From: Bdellovibrionaceae bacterium UBA2316
Lineage (GTDB): Bacteria; Bdellovibrionota; Bdellovibrionia; Bdellovibrionales; Bdellovibrionaceae
DNA: 14,619 nucleotides
Direction: 5' to 3'
Assembly (NCBI GenBank): GCA_002345205.1
Contig: DDVI01000015.1
Location: 1 to 14,619 of the forward strand
Positions 1-7,837 of the stretch are shown piece by piece (within the stretch, counting starts at the first letter, position 1; each line of letters starts with the position of its first letter). The translations under genes and the position numbers were made by a program. The notes below the pieces were generated by a model. That model saw only the letters and a program-made list of their open reading frames with translations. It was not told the DNA's origin and did not search any database.

Positions 1-279
1 ACAAGAAAGTCGGAAGAACCATTTAAACAAATTGGCCCAGCCATGGCTGTCGCGATGGTTGCCACAATGTACGGGATTGCTATCGCTAATTTTATATTTG
101 TTCCAATGGGTGAGTATTTGTCGAAGCTTAACAAAGAAGATCACTTGATGCGAAATATAGTTATTGATGCCATCAAACTATTGAGAAGCCGCGAACATCC
201 TGTCGTGGTAGAAGAACATTTAAAGAGCTATTTACTATCCTCTGAACGCTCGATGCTTAACACGCCGAAGGCTTCCTAA
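1..279 (+). CDS. motA: Flagellar motor stator protein MotA, C-terminal part (5' end outside window)
   Basis: MotA is the proton-channel stator subunit that couples ion flow to flagellar rotation in the inner membrane. The frame is open from base 1, so this is the last 92 codons of a longer gene and not a gene starting at the ATG at 43. The visible part opens with the conserved tail-end motif IGPAMAVAMVATMYGIAIAN, the last transmembrane helix (helix 4) lining the channel with MotB, and continues with a charged cytoplasmic tail (KEDHLMRNIVIDAIKLL) as in family members. It ends 24 bases before motB, the usual stator-pair order. What is seen is the helix and tail; the identification rests on family similarity and on the adjacent motB. 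Confidence 0.87.
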   Translation, partial: TRKSEEPFKQIGPAMAVAMVATMYGIAIANFIFVPMGEYLSKLNKEDHLMRNIVIDAIKLLRSREHPVVVEEHLKSYLLSSERSMLNTPKAS

Positions 280-303
280 ATATGAAATCAAGGAGCTTCT
301 AGT

Positions 304-1077
304 ATGGGCGCATTTAAGCTCAAACCACCACAAAAGAATCTGCCGTCTGAACGGAAGTTTCCCTATATCGATTCTGAATTGAATGAAGGGAACTACATCG
401 AACAAGAGATGTTACTTCAGCAGTTAACAACGCAGCCTTCTGAGGATGGAGAAAGTCTTTGGCTGCTATCGTATTCTGACATGATGACGTTGTTATTCGG
501 TTTTTTTGTTCTCCTAATGAGCTTTTCAAAAATTGACGTTGAAGCATTTGAGAAAGTGAAAAAAGAAACTACAACTGTCTTTGGAGGCGAATACCAAAAG
601 CCATTTCAGAAAATGAAAGAAGATCTAAAAGAAGAAGTCAAACTGCAAGGCCTAAATGACAAAGCCGTTTTCGATGAACTTGAAAAAGGTTTGACGATCA
701 CATTTCGAGGATCTATTTTTTTTGATTCGGGATCGGCCGATTTAAAGCCTGAGGCTATTGACCTTTTAAAAAAAGTAATTCCAGTAGTTAAAAAACAAGA
801 TTCTAAGTTTAATGTTGTGGTCGAAGGCCACACCGACGACAATCCTATTCAAAGCGAAAAGTTCCCAAGCAATTGGGAGCTTTCTAGTAATCGAGCTTCC
901 GCTGTTTTACGACTTTTCGAAGAAAACGGATTTGATAAATCGCATTTAAGGGCTATTGGTTTTGCAGACACTTTGCCAATTTTACCCAACCGAGATGATA
1001 AGAACAAAACCATCCCTGAAAACCAAAGTCAAAACAGACGAATTGTTCTTAAATTGGTAAGAGTCACAAAAAAATAA
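304..1077 (+). CDS. motB: Flagellar motor stator protein MotB
   Basis: MotB anchors the stator to peptidoglycan and carries the ion-binding aspartate. The 257-residue product has a charged cytoplasmic N-terminus of about 50 residues, rather long for the family. One transmembrane helix follows (about 52-75, LWLLSYSDMMTLLFGFFVLL), in which Asp59 is the expected proton-binding residue. After a plug/linker region, an OmpA-like peptidoglycan-binding domain spans about 128-253, with the diagnostic VEGHTDDNPI (173-182), NWELSSNRA and a C-terminal QSQNRRIVL. A strong Shine-Dalgarno AAGGAG (290-295) sits 8 bases before the ATG and fixes the start. It is cotranscribed with motA. The gene ends 3 bases before the stop of the convergent neighbour, with no room for a terminator between them. 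Confidence 0.93.
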   Translation: MGAFKLKPPQKNLPSERKFPYIDSELNEGNYIEQEMLLQQLTTQPSEDGESLWLLSYSDMMTLLFGFFVLLMSFSKIDVEAFEKVKKETTTVFGGEYQKPFQKMKEDLKEEVKLQGLNDKAVFDELEKGLTITFRGSIFFDSGSADLKPEAIDLLKKVIPVVKKQDSKFNVVVEGHTDDNPIQSEKFPSNWELSSNRASAVLRLFEENGFDKSHLRAIGFADTLPILPNRDDKNKTIPENQSQNRRIVLKLVRVTKK

Positions 1078-1080
1078 ATT

Positions 1081-1671
1081 TCAAAACGTAAGGTAGCCAC
1101 CGAAAAGAAGATTAACAGCTTCAATGGCGCCTGATCCCATCACAGCTGTCCCGTAGTTCCACTCCCCGACAAAACCCCAAGAGTCGCTCATTGGATATTC
1201 AACGCCACTCTTAAGTGAAAGATATCCTCCTGCCGCCAACACATCATCTTGAGTAGAATTGCTAACAATAGAAGCCTGAGCAAAACCCAAACCCAAGCCA
1301 AAATAGGTTAAGTAACCCTGCATTGATATCTGAGAACTATCTTTCCCTGAAATATTTTTTGTCATCTTTGGACTCAACCAAGGATAAAACTTCAAGCCTG
1401 CACCGGTAAAACCTACACTTGATCCAGAACTCCCAAGACTCCTAAAATGTTCAGCAAAAATAAAATAGGGACCCGAAAGTGGGAAATCGATACTAACGCC
1501 AAAGGCTCCCGGAGATTCTTTTCGAGTCGATTTTTGGCCACTTGCAGACTTTGCAACTGCGTCCCCAAGGCCCGTGGTAAAAATAGTTCTCGTTTGCTCA
1601 GCTAAACTACTTTCTCCGGAGGTTAAAATACCCATGATAGCTATCCAAAAAAAAAGACTAAAAAATCTCAT
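1081..1671 (-). CDS. Secreted, probable outer-membrane beta-barrel protein of unknown function
   Basis: The 196-residue product begins with a clear Sec signal peptide (MRFFSLFFWIAIMGILTSG..., likely cut after SSLA near residue 24). The mature part is rich in Gly, Ser and aromatics with alternating hydrophobic strands (GVSIDFPLSGPYFIFAEHF, YLTYFGLGLGFAQASI, LLFGGYLTF). It ends in Phe, the usual C-terminal residue of outer-membrane barrels recognised by the Bam complex. Its ATG overlaps the stop of the upstream TPR lipoprotein gene (ATGA, 1668-1671), so translation is probably coupled. A GAGAGG-like ribosome site lies about 12 bases upstream. I do not recognise a specific family; a small 8-strand barrel is the best structural guess. 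Confidence 0.65.
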   Translation of the reverse strand: MRFFSLFFWIAIMGILTSGESSLAEQTRTIFTTGLGDAVAKSASGQKSTRKESPGAFGVSIDFPLSGPYFIFAEHFRSLGSSGSSVGFTGAGLKFYPWLSPKMTKNISGKDSSQISMQGYLTYFGLGLGFAQASIVSNSTQDDVLAAGGYLSLKSGVEYPMSDSWGFVGEWNYGTAVMGSGAIEAVNLLFGGYLTF

Positions 1672-2300
1672 TTCTTTTTTTCCTCTCTAATTTTAGCAAT
1701 CATCTTAATGGCCTCATCAAACGAGCTATCGAGTGCGAGGGCTTTTTCAAACCACTTTAACGCTTCGTCGTAGTTTTTTTGCAAATAATAAACAGAGCCC
1801 TTCAACGAAAGTGCTCTAATAAAACTAGGGTCTACTTCTAAAACTTTATCAATATCAACAAACGCCCTTTCAAACTGACCTGCCTGAGCGAATTTTTGAG
1901 CGTTATGAAGTTTCTGTAATATGTCTCGTGCTTGGCTAACGTCTTTAAGCGGAGTCAACTTAACATAAACTTGCGTCGAAGTCAGTCCAAAAGGCTTCGA
2001 CGGCAAAAGGACTATTTTGGTATCAAAGTCCTTTGATTCAAAGCTTAAATTTAAAAACTCACCCGAGGCAGGAGTACCCCCAACTTTGTCGCCAAGATAT
2101 GTATAGGATATCTCAATCGGGGTTTTCCCTAACGACTTTTTTTGGGACGAGTTCTGTTGGGCCGCAAAAACTTCGATATCACTAGGTTCGCTTTGAATTT
2201 TAATTTTACTTGAACACCCTAAAAGAAAACAAAGTGAACCAAGAAATAACTTTCTAACATTGCTCTTCGAAAAAGCAAGATTGACTTTACACATGTTCAT
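1668..2300 (-). CDS. TPR-repeat lipoprotein with PEGA-like N-terminal segment
   Basis: The 210-residue product has a lipoprotein signal: KLFLGSLCFLLGC, lipobox LLGC with Cys29 as the lipidated residue. A PEGA-like segment follows (about 32-70, KIKIQSEPSDIEV ... LGKTPIEI), a fold often found in envelope proteins. A C-terminal pair of TPR-like repeats covers about 126-197 (AQAGQFERAFVDIDKVLEVDP, then YDEALKWFEKALALD). Three in-frame ATGs lie at the start; the one at 2298-2300 is chosen because AAGGA at about 2307-2311 sits 6-7 bases ahead of it. It overlaps the end of the upstream phosphatase gene by 14 bases and the downstream barrel gene by the ATGA junction, so the three form one translationally coupled unit. 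It probably acts as an envelope scaffold; partners are unknown. Confidence 0.72.
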   Translation of the reverse strand: MNMCKVNLAFSKSNVRKLFLGSLCFLLGCSSKIKIQSEPSDIEVFAAQQNSSQKKSLGKTPIEISYTYLGDKVGGTPASGEFLNLSFESKDFDTKIVLLPSKPFGLTSTQVYVKLTPLKDVSQARDILQKLHNAQKFAQAGQFERAFVDIDKVLEVDPSFIRALSLKGSVYYLQKNYDEALKWFEKALALDSSFDEAIKMIAKIREEKKK

Positions 2301-3792
2301 TTCCATTCCTTATTTTACTCCATTTTACTACAAAAAAAGACAGGTCATCAACTAATTCAGCCGTTGATTTAAATTGCAGAACATTTCTTCTAATCTTCTC
2401 CAAAAGATCTTGAGATGAATTCCTTTTTCTCTGATCTTTGCATATAAGTTTAAACAGATTGCGTTCGCCGAATGCTTTACCTTCCGGATTTTGCACATCC
2501 AAAAGCCCATCAGAGAAAAAAACCATCGATTCTCCATCATCAATTTGAAATTTAGAGGCTTTATATTTTGCGTTCGCATTTTCTCCAAGTCTTGGCCCAG
2601 GATCAGACATAAAAAACTTTAAATCTTTTTTAATCAAGTCCCTATCCTCGGAGGGAAGCGAAAACGGAACTTCATGGCTAGCGTTAGCAATATTAATTTC
2701 ACCGGATTCTGTATTCAAAGACGCTACAACACAAGTCATCATTAATTTTCCCCCTGCTGTATCGCAGATGACTTGGTTTAGTTTTTCCAATGTATCGACT
2801 GGAGAAATAAATGACGACGATATTAAACTTACCGCGGCCCTAGCAACGCCAGTCAGCATTGCTGAATTTAGTCCGTGACCTGTAACATCTCCGATCAGAA
2901 AAACAAACAAATGATCTTTTTGAAAATAGTACCACCAATCTCCACCAGCATGACTGGCTGGCTGGAAAAATCCGGCAAAACTAGCGCCGCCAAAATCATT
3001 GACTGGCTCAGGAAAAAAACTTTTCTGTAGGTTTCCCGCCAAGCTCATTTCTGTTTCGATTTTTGTCTTTTCCTCTTTTTCAAATATTAGATTTTTAATC
3101 TGTTTACGCATGATTTGAAATTGGTTAGTCATTGTCGCAACTTCATCCTCATCATTCGAAGTTGGTAATTCAGTGTCGAACTTACCTCCGCCAAAATCAC
3201 TCATTGCTTGAGATAAAACCTTAATTCCATTTGTCAGTTTATTCGAATATAATATTGATATCAATATTGCGATTGACAGCAAGGCAACAAATGCAGCCAC
3301 TGCTTTGAATAAAAAAAGTACTGAAGCTCTATCAGCCAGTGATGATGGTGTTGTAATAATAAATATGAGTGGATTTAGACTATCATTATTTACTCTCAAA
3401 AAAGATACTAGCAAGCTCCCTTTATCTTTTGCTTTAACTTCAAAGCTTCCCTCGCCGCTTGTCTGACTAAGTAGCTTTTGGTAAACTTCTGAACCATAAA
3501 CAGTTTCAAGACTTTCTTTTTCTTCGGGCCATAGTTTTCCTGTAGGTGTGATAATAACCAGGTTTTCAAAACCCTCCTGTTTTTTCAAATTAGAAATGGC
3601 TTCTCTTAAGTTTTCAGGTTTCTGAGAATTCAAAAAAATAAGATTTGTCGAATTCAGTAGGTTAAACTGATTCTCTAGTAAAGAGAGTTTCTTATCGTTT
3701 ACAAAAGTAGTTATCGCAAAATGCAGAAAAATCCCAAGGCAAAGGGATGGAATAACGACTAACAATGCTAAAAACTTGATTCTTAGACTCAT
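2287..3792 (-). CDS. Membrane-anchored HAMP-SpoIIE/RsbU-type PP2C serine phosphatase
   Basis: The 501-residue product has a transmembrane helix near 7-29, an extracytoplasmic sensor region (about 30-157), a second helix (158-182), a HAMP linker (183-236), a short coiled coil (EKEEKTKIETEMSLAGNLQ) and a PP2C/SpoIIE phosphatase domain (about 265-490). The domain shows the metal-binding motifs GGDWW (283-287), GDVTGHG (301-307), FFSDGL (425-430) and the late DD pair (482-483), so it looks catalytically intact. Members of this family dephosphorylate STAS-domain antagonists in partner-switching pathways. A STAS protein and a GHKL kinase-like protein are encoded at 6370-7597, making a link plausible though not shown. 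No good Shine-Dalgarno precedes the start, and only 18 bases separate it from the divergent neighbour. Confidence 0.88.
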   Translation of the reverse strand: MSLRIKFLALLVVIPSLCLGIFLHFAITTFVNDKKLSLLENQFNLLNSTNLIFLNSQKPENLREAISNLKKQEGFENLVIITPTGKLWPEEKESLETVYGSEVYQKLLSQTSGEGSFEVKAKDKGSLLVSFLRVNNDSLNPLIFIITTPSSLADRASVLFLFKAVAAFVALLSIAILISILYSNKLTNGIKVLSQAMSDFGGGKFDTELPTSNDEDEVATMTNQFQIMRKQIKNLIFEKEEKTKIETEMSLAGNLQKSFFPEPVNDFGGASFAGFFQPASHAGGDWWYYFQKDHLFVFLIGDVTGHGLNSAMLTGVARAAVSLISSSFISPVDTLEKLNQVICDTAGGKLMMTCVVASLNTESGEINIANASHEVPFSLPSEDRDLIKKDLKFFMSDPGPRLGENANAKYKASKFQIDDGESMVFFSDGLLDVQNPEGKAFGERNLFKLICKDQRKRNSSQDLLEKIRRNVLQFKSTAELVDDLSFFVVKWSKIRNGNEHV

Positions 3793-3810
3793 TGGTAAAT
3801 AATAGATCTT

Positions 3811-4830
3811 ATGGTGTCTAATGTCAGTTTTTTTAAGACTTCTAACTTAGGTCGAGGTTTCTACTATTTTGTAGAAAAAGTAACCTTGTATTTTTTTGGA
3901 TTTCTTTTGGCATTGAGTTTATATGCGCTGTCTAGCGAATCCTTTTTTCTACCATTTATTCCAGAGCTAACTGAAGGATTAGATGCGATGGCTGGAATCA
4001 GTTCAAAATCTGGTCATTCGTCAAAAAAGACGATCACCGATTCGCTTTGGCTTCCAACGGCATCAAACCAAATCGTATATTCAGGCGATGCACTATTTAC
4101 CGATTCTGAATCTACTCTTGTCATCAAAATCAATGACACTGCAAAACTTTTTGTAGAACCAGACTCTTACATTCGGTTGCGCAAAATTGACGGAAAACCT
4201 TTGATTAGGCTTAGTAAAGGAGTCGTTAAGGCCGAAGTAACAGACGAACAAATTATTTTTATTAAAAAAGGGGCTATGATTGAAAAGGCCATACTGCAAA
4301 AAGGTACCTATTTTATAAAAAATGACCAGACATCCGGCATTCAAATTACCACTTATGATCAAAATGTGAATTTATCCCATGGCAAAAAAGAGAATACTGA
4401 GCAAACCAAGTCTTCAATGGCTCAAGCAGAAGATGATTCACAAATGGACTCAAAAAGCCCACATCTCGAACAAGAAATTAACAATGGCGTAGAACAAGAG
4501 ATCCAATATGACTTGCCCACTCCGACTCAAGGAACGATCTTTTTAGTAAAAAATCCAAAGGAAATTGCCATAGGGTCCATGGCTAAATGTCCAAATTCGT
4601 GCTCATTTAAAGTTTATTTCAATCAAACAAATGTTCTAGAAAAGAACATGAAGATTAACGAACCCACAGTATTAAAAATACCACCTGATAAAATCCAAGA
4701 AGGCTACTATGAATGGACATTTGAAACTGAAACGTCGCAATTCAAATCTGATTTTAAAGTAAAGAAGTTTTCTGAGGACGAACTTTCAAACGCACTCTTG
4801 AATGAAATCCCAATTGAGATTCAGTACTAA
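3811..4830 (+). CDS. FecR-domain membrane protein
   Basis: The 339-residue product has one hydrophobic segment (about 24-42, TLYFFGFLLALSLYAL), either an N-terminal anchor or an uncleaved signal. A FecR-like domain follows at about 77-190: YSGDALFTDSESTLVIKI, then LFVEPDSYIRLRK and LSKGVVKAEV match the pattern of this beta-rich domain. A Glu/Gln/Ser-rich linker (191-235) and a C-terminal beta-sandwich-like region (about 237-318, beginning PTPTQGTIFLV) complete it. Classical FecR senses a TonB-dependent receptor and controls a sigma factor; no FecI-type sigma factor or receptor is visible here, so the domain is more likely a structural envelope module. The start is uncertain: no Shine-Dalgarno is seen before the ATG. 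Its promoter must lie inside the divergent gene or be absent. Confidence 0.68.
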   Translation: MVSNVSFFKTSNLGRGFYYFVEKVTLYFFGFLLALSLYALSSESFFLPFIPELTEGLDAMAGISSKSGHSSKKTITDSLWLPTASNQIVYSGDALFTDSESTLVIKINDTAKLFVEPDSYIRLRKIDGKPLIRLSKGVVKAEVTDEQIIFIKKGAMIEKAILQKGTYFIKNDQTSGIQITTYDQNVNLSHGKKENTEQTKSSMAQAEDDSQMDSKSPHLEQEINNGVEQEIQYDLPTPTQGTIFLVKNPKEIAIGSMAKCPNSCSFKVYFNQTNVLEKNMKINEPTVLKIPPDKIQEGYYEWTFETETSQFKSDFKVKKFSEDELSNALLNEIPIEIQY

Positions 4831-4863
4831 AACCTTATCCAACTGCCCCCTTGATTTCCTGCA

Positions 4864-4924
4864 TAATCCAATGCTTTTGAAATTCGAATTCAAAAAAAGG
4901 ACCCTACTCAAACCTATTGGATTA
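4864..4924. repeat. Nested inverted repeats in the 4831-5006 intergenic gap
   Basis: Nine-base arms TAATCCAAT (4864-4872) and ATTGGATTA (4916-4924) are perfect inverted repeats 43 bases apart. Between them lies a second hairpin, TTTTGAA / TTCAAAA around ATTCGAA. No uridine run follows on the plus strand, so this is not a canonical terminator for the FecR gene. It could be an extended hairpin or a binding site. Nothing else recognisable is seen in this 176-base gap apart from the small hairpin near the next start. Confidence 0.45.
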
Positions 4925-4980
4925 CAAAGCAATATCCCTGAAAAAATTTAAAAACCTCGCTGATAACCTATAAATTTCAG

Positions 4981-4995
4981 TTTCGGCAACCGAAA
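4981..4995 (+). promoter_or_regulatory. Small hairpin in the leader of the diguanylate cyclase gene
   Basis: TTTCGG (4981-4986) and CCGAAA (4990-4995) form a 6-bp stem with a CAA loop, ending 11 bases before the ATG at 5007. The region between hairpin and start (AGATAAATAAG) has no convincing Shine-Dalgarno, so the hairpin could affect initiation. A TATAAA at 4970-4975 could be a -10 element, but no clear -35 is seen. This is a sequence observation with a tentative regulatory reading. Confidence 0.35.
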
Positions 4996-5006
4996 AGATA
5001 AATAAG

Positions 5007-6383
5007 ATGAGTAACTACCACGATCATTTGCCTATATTATACGACGATATACAAGATCCAGTCTGCGTCTTTGAAAAATCAGGAGATGTTCACTATTGTA
5101 ATGAGGCCTTTTCAACGATCACCGGAATTTCAGTTGTTCGTTTTCTAAATCGAAAAGTTACAGTTTATAACGCTTTAAAGAAACTAGATGGTTTGGATCT
5201 GAATTTTAGCTCAGTTGAAAATTTTGTACAACAAAGCGGCATCCGAATTTGCAAATATGAAACTAAAAAAAATCTGCGAGGTCTAGGCCAATTCTCTTTC
5301 AAAAAATTCAACTATGAATCCTCACAACAACTTTATTTTTTAACATTTAAAGATCTTACAATTGAAGAAGATCTAGTTAAATCTTTTCGTTTCGAGACAA
5401 ATATATTAAATAAAAAAATTTCTGAAATGAACCAACTTATCGAAATCTTCCAAAGAATTCGACTTTTAGATCAACCTACACAAATTCTAAATGAATACAT
5501 CGATTTCTTTATAAAATCTTCGAATATTTCACTAGCCTGCATATACGAAGAAAATGAAGTAAAATTTGTATTTAAATCAGATTCCTATCCGGAAGAAAAA
5601 TTGGCGTCTCTAACGCAGGACTTAGGCTTATATCTAAGTGATAAACTAATTTCTAAATATATAACAGACAAGTTGAAGTGCGCAAATAATTTAGAAGACT
5701 ATTACTACTGTAGCTTCGTGCCATTCAAATTCGGACAAAAACTTTTACTCGTTGTCTTTATTTTTGAAGACTTAGACCTATTAAAAGATTTCGCACATCA
5801 AACCGCAATTATATTGAATGAACAACTTTATTTAATGATTAACAACCTCAATCTCAAAGAATTATCATATACAGACGGACTAACCCGCTTAAGAAACAAC
5901 ATGTTTTTCAGAAACAAACTGGATGAGGCATTTATACAAAACAAACCCGTTCATTTAGCTCTTTTTGATGTCGACTATTTTAAAAAAATAAACGATGTCT
6001 ATGGTCACCCCGGGGGAGACGCCGTATTAGTATTTTTAGGAGAAATCGTTCCTAAAACAATAAATCAACTCAAGCCCGAGGTGACAGATATTACAATTGC
6101 AAGAGTCGGAGGAGAGGAGTTCGCAATTTTAATTGTCGACAGTACTTTAGACTTCATGAAGATTTTTGCCGAAGAACTACGAAAAAAAGTAGAAACCTCA
6201 AAAGTAAGATTCAATGACTTAGACATTAACCTGACGATTAGCATTGGAATAGCTTCTTCAGGGCAAATATCAAATTCCAGCGCAGAAAAACCGAAAACTC
6301 TTTATAAATTAGCCGACGACGCTCTTTATATTGCTAAACGCACAGGACGAAATCGGATATCCTTATCACATGATTCAAACTAA
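5007..6383 (+). CDS. PAS/GAF-like/GGDEF diguanylate cyclase
   Basis: The 458-residue soluble protein should make cyclic di-GMP from two GTP. An N-terminal PAS-like domain covers about 8-120 (LYDDIQDPVCVFEKSGDVHYCN, NEAFSTITGIS). A GAF-like sensor region covers about 155-275. The GGDEF domain covers about 282-452: LSYTDGLTRLRN, FDVDYFKKINDVYGHPGGD (320-338) for metal and substrate binding, active-site RVGGEEF (GGEEF at 368-372) and the terminal ADDALYIAKRTGRNR. The active site looks intact. The inhibitory RxxD I-site normally just upstream is not seen (the region reads PEVTDITIAR), so product feedback at that site is probably absent. No transmembrane segment. The stop overlaps the start of the next gene by 14 bases, linking c-di-GMP output to the kinase/STAS pair. 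Confidence 0.9.
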   Translation: MSNYHDHLPILYDDIQDPVCVFEKSGDVHYCNEAFSTITGISVVRFLNRKVTVYNALKKLDGLDLNFSSVENFVQQSGIRICKYETKKNLRGLGQFSFKKFNYESSQQLYFLTFKDLTIEEDLVKSFRFETNILNKKISEMNQLIEIFQRIRLLDQPTQILNEYIDFFIKSSNISLACIYEENEVKFVFKSDSYPEEKLASLTQDLGLYLSDKLISKYITDKLKCANNLEDYYYCSFVPFKFGQKLLLVVFIFEDLDLLKDFAHQTAIILNEQLYLMINNLNLKELSYTDGLTRLRNNMFFRNKLDEAFIQNKPVHLALFDVDYFKKINDVYGHPGGDAVLVFLGEIVPKTINQLKPEVTDITIARVGGEEFAILIVDSTLDFMKIFAEELRKKVETSKVRFNDLDINLTISIGIASSGQISNSSAEKPKTLYKLADDALYIAKRTGRNRISLSHDSN

Positions 6384-7122
6384 AAGTGTCTATCAATTGA
6401 ATGATTTTGAATTTAGAAATATCGTCGCAACTCATCCAATTAAAAGTTCAGTTTGCGTAGCTAATGGACTAAATGATCGGAGCGTGATTGATGAAATCAA
6501 CAAGAAACAAATTACCGCTGTCATTCAGAATTCTCTTTTTCCACTTGAGGAAAAGCTTAGGCTTTTAAAAAAATTGAACGTCTTAAACATCTATAACACG
6601 GATATTTCCTTAATTGGCGGCCAAATTAAGAGTACAAAATTCAATACAAAATCGGACCGAGAGGAAGTTTTAGATGAACTGTTCGACGAAGCACATGTCG
6701 ATTTAACTAAGGTCAAAAACAACGACATTTTTAGTGTTAGTCAAGAATTGATGATGAACGCTCAAATTGATGCCCCCACCTTGGCGATCCAAATGTTGCA
6801 AAAAGAATCACAGATTATTTTTGAAAAAAATGATCTCCACAATCTTTTTGCTATATCCGTCATAGACAACTTTGGATCACTTGTCCCAAAAACAATGCTT
6901 TCGCAAATGAAATTCGTTTTTGAAATGGGCTTTGCTGGGGGCATGTCTCAAAAAAAAGAAGGGGCCGGATTGGGGTCATCTCTTATTTTCAACGCTTGTG
7001 ACACAATGCTGATCGCCGTTAAACCAAATTTAAAAACAAGAGTATCTGTGATACTCCCCTACCAAATTCCACAAAAAAAAATCGAACAAATTCAAAAATC
7101 AGTAATAATTTTGGGAGAATAA
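6370..7122 (+). CDS. GHKL (HATPase)-domain protein, probable anti-sigma-type kinase, with partial receiver-like N-terminus
   Basis: The 250-residue product (start at 6370, overlapping the cyclase stop; an in-frame ATG at 6331 would overlap much further) carries ATP-binding motifs of the HSP90-like ATPase fold. These are an N-box-like SQELMMNAQIDAP (124-136), a G1-like VIDNFGS (164-170) and a G2-like GAGLGSSLI (198-206). No histidine-kinase dimerisation helix with a phospho-His is seen, so it resembles SpoIIAB/RsbW-type serine kinases more than sensor kinases. Residues about 16-75 (SSVCVANGLNDRSVIDEINK, ITAVIQNSLFPLEEKLRLL) look like the second half of a response-regulator receiver domain. It is followed after one base by a STAS gene, its expected substrate. 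The N-box and G1 match is imperfect, so activity is an inference. Confidence 0.66.
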   Translation: MIQTKSVYQLNDFEFRNIVATHPIKSSVCVANGLNDRSVIDEINKKQITAVIQNSLFPLEEKLRLLKKLNVLNIYNTDISLIGGQIKSTKFNTKSDREEVLDELFDEAHVDLTKVKNNDIFSVSQELMMNAQIDAPTLAIQMLQKESQIIFEKNDLHNLFAISVIDNFGSLVPKTMLSQMKFVFEMGFAGGMSQKKEGAGLGSSLIFNACDTMLIAVKPNLKTRVSVILPYQIPQKKIEQIQKSVIILGE

Positions 7123-7123
7123 T

Positions 7124-7597
7124 ATGTCAAAACTTGAATTCAAATTAAAACAGGACCCTGGACTTACACAAATCATTTTTTCTGGCCAAATCGATGAGAC
7201 CTTTCCACCCGAATTGCATAAAATAGAGTTCGGTCAAACTCTAAGCATAGATTTGCAGAATGTGACAGCAATCAATTCTCTAGGTATTCGCGAATGGATT
7301 AAATTTATTGGGCATATAGGAACAATCAATCTTGAAATTTTCAATTGTCCTAAACTTTTTATAGATCAAGTGAATATGGTCCAAGGATTTATTCCTTCGC
7401 CATATTCAATTAAATCATTTTATGTACCATACTTTAATGAAGAGGAAAGCCTCGAAAAGAATGTGCTCTTTACTTTTGGAAAAGAATACGGAACTGGACC
7501 ACTGAAAATCAACGGATCAGTTACCGATGAAAAAGGAATTAGATTCGAAATCGACGTGATTGAATCAAAATATTTCAATTTTTTAAAATCTTCTTAG
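7124..7597 (+). CDS. STAS-domain protein, probable anti-sigma-factor antagonist
   Basis: The 157-residue product has an N-terminal STAS-like domain (about 4-95) whose core SIDLQNVTAINSLGIREWIK (41-60) matches the family signature. By alignment to the DSSG of SpoIIAA, Ser52 in NSLG is the position phosphorylated by the partner kinase. An extra region of about 60 residues (98-157, starting SFYVPYFNEEESLEKN) is not part of a minimal STAS domain and I do not recognise it. A good ribosome site GGGAGA (7113-7118) lies inside the end of the kinase gene, 5 bases before the ATG, and a single base separates the two genes. Expected cycle: phosphorylated by the GHKL protein and dephosphorylated by a PP2C such as the one at 2287-3792. 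No sigma factor is encoded in the window. Confidence 0.7.
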   Translation: MSKLEFKLKQDPGLTQIIFSGQIDETFPPELHKIEFGQTLSIDLQNVTAINSLGIREWIKFIGHIGTINLEIFNCPKLFIDQVNMVQGFIPSPYSIKSFYVPYFNEEESLEKNVLFTFGKEYGTGPLKINGSVTDEKGIRFEIDVIESKYFNFLKSS

Positions 7598-7837
7598 ACG
7601 TAGTACTGAATATCTCGCTTAACTTTCTGAGAAAGTGACCTAACTTATTTTCCATTGGCGTGATTTTACATGCCCTCGACTTTAGTCCTTTTTGCGTCAA
7701 AGGAAATGACTCACTTTGATACGCTCATTAGTCGTTATTCGGTCAATTACCTTGCCTACTACGGACGTAATTTAATCGAAGGCGATATGAATTTCCACCC
7801 CCCACATGAAACTAAGCTTTTGCCCAACAATACCGAT
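7598..7837 (+). promoter_or_regulatory. Leader between STAS gene and large lipoprotein gene, with short hairpin
   Basis: This 240-base gap holds a hairpin, ACTTTC-TGA-GAAAGT at 7622-7636, followed by TTATTTT at about 7645, a weak terminator candidate for the cyclase-kinase-STAS operon. The next frame is open from an ATG at 7670, but the protein sequence before residue 57 does not look like a signal peptide. No convincing promoter pair is seen. AAGG at about 7780 precedes an in-frame ATG at 7787, an alternative start for the downstream gene. Confidence 0.35.

Noticed and set aside
43..279. Stand-alone 78-codon gene starting at the ATG at 43
   Set aside because: The frame is open from base 1 and encodes the conserved MotA C-terminus, so it is the end of a longer gene.
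3811..4830. Classical FecR iron-uptake regulator
   Set aside because: No FecI-type sigma factor or TonB receptor gene is nearby, and the domain arrangement differs from FecR.
7670..7837. Start of the large lipoprotein at 7670
   Set aside because: The first 56 residues do not form a signal peptide, while the ATG at 7838 opens directly on a good lipoprotein signal.
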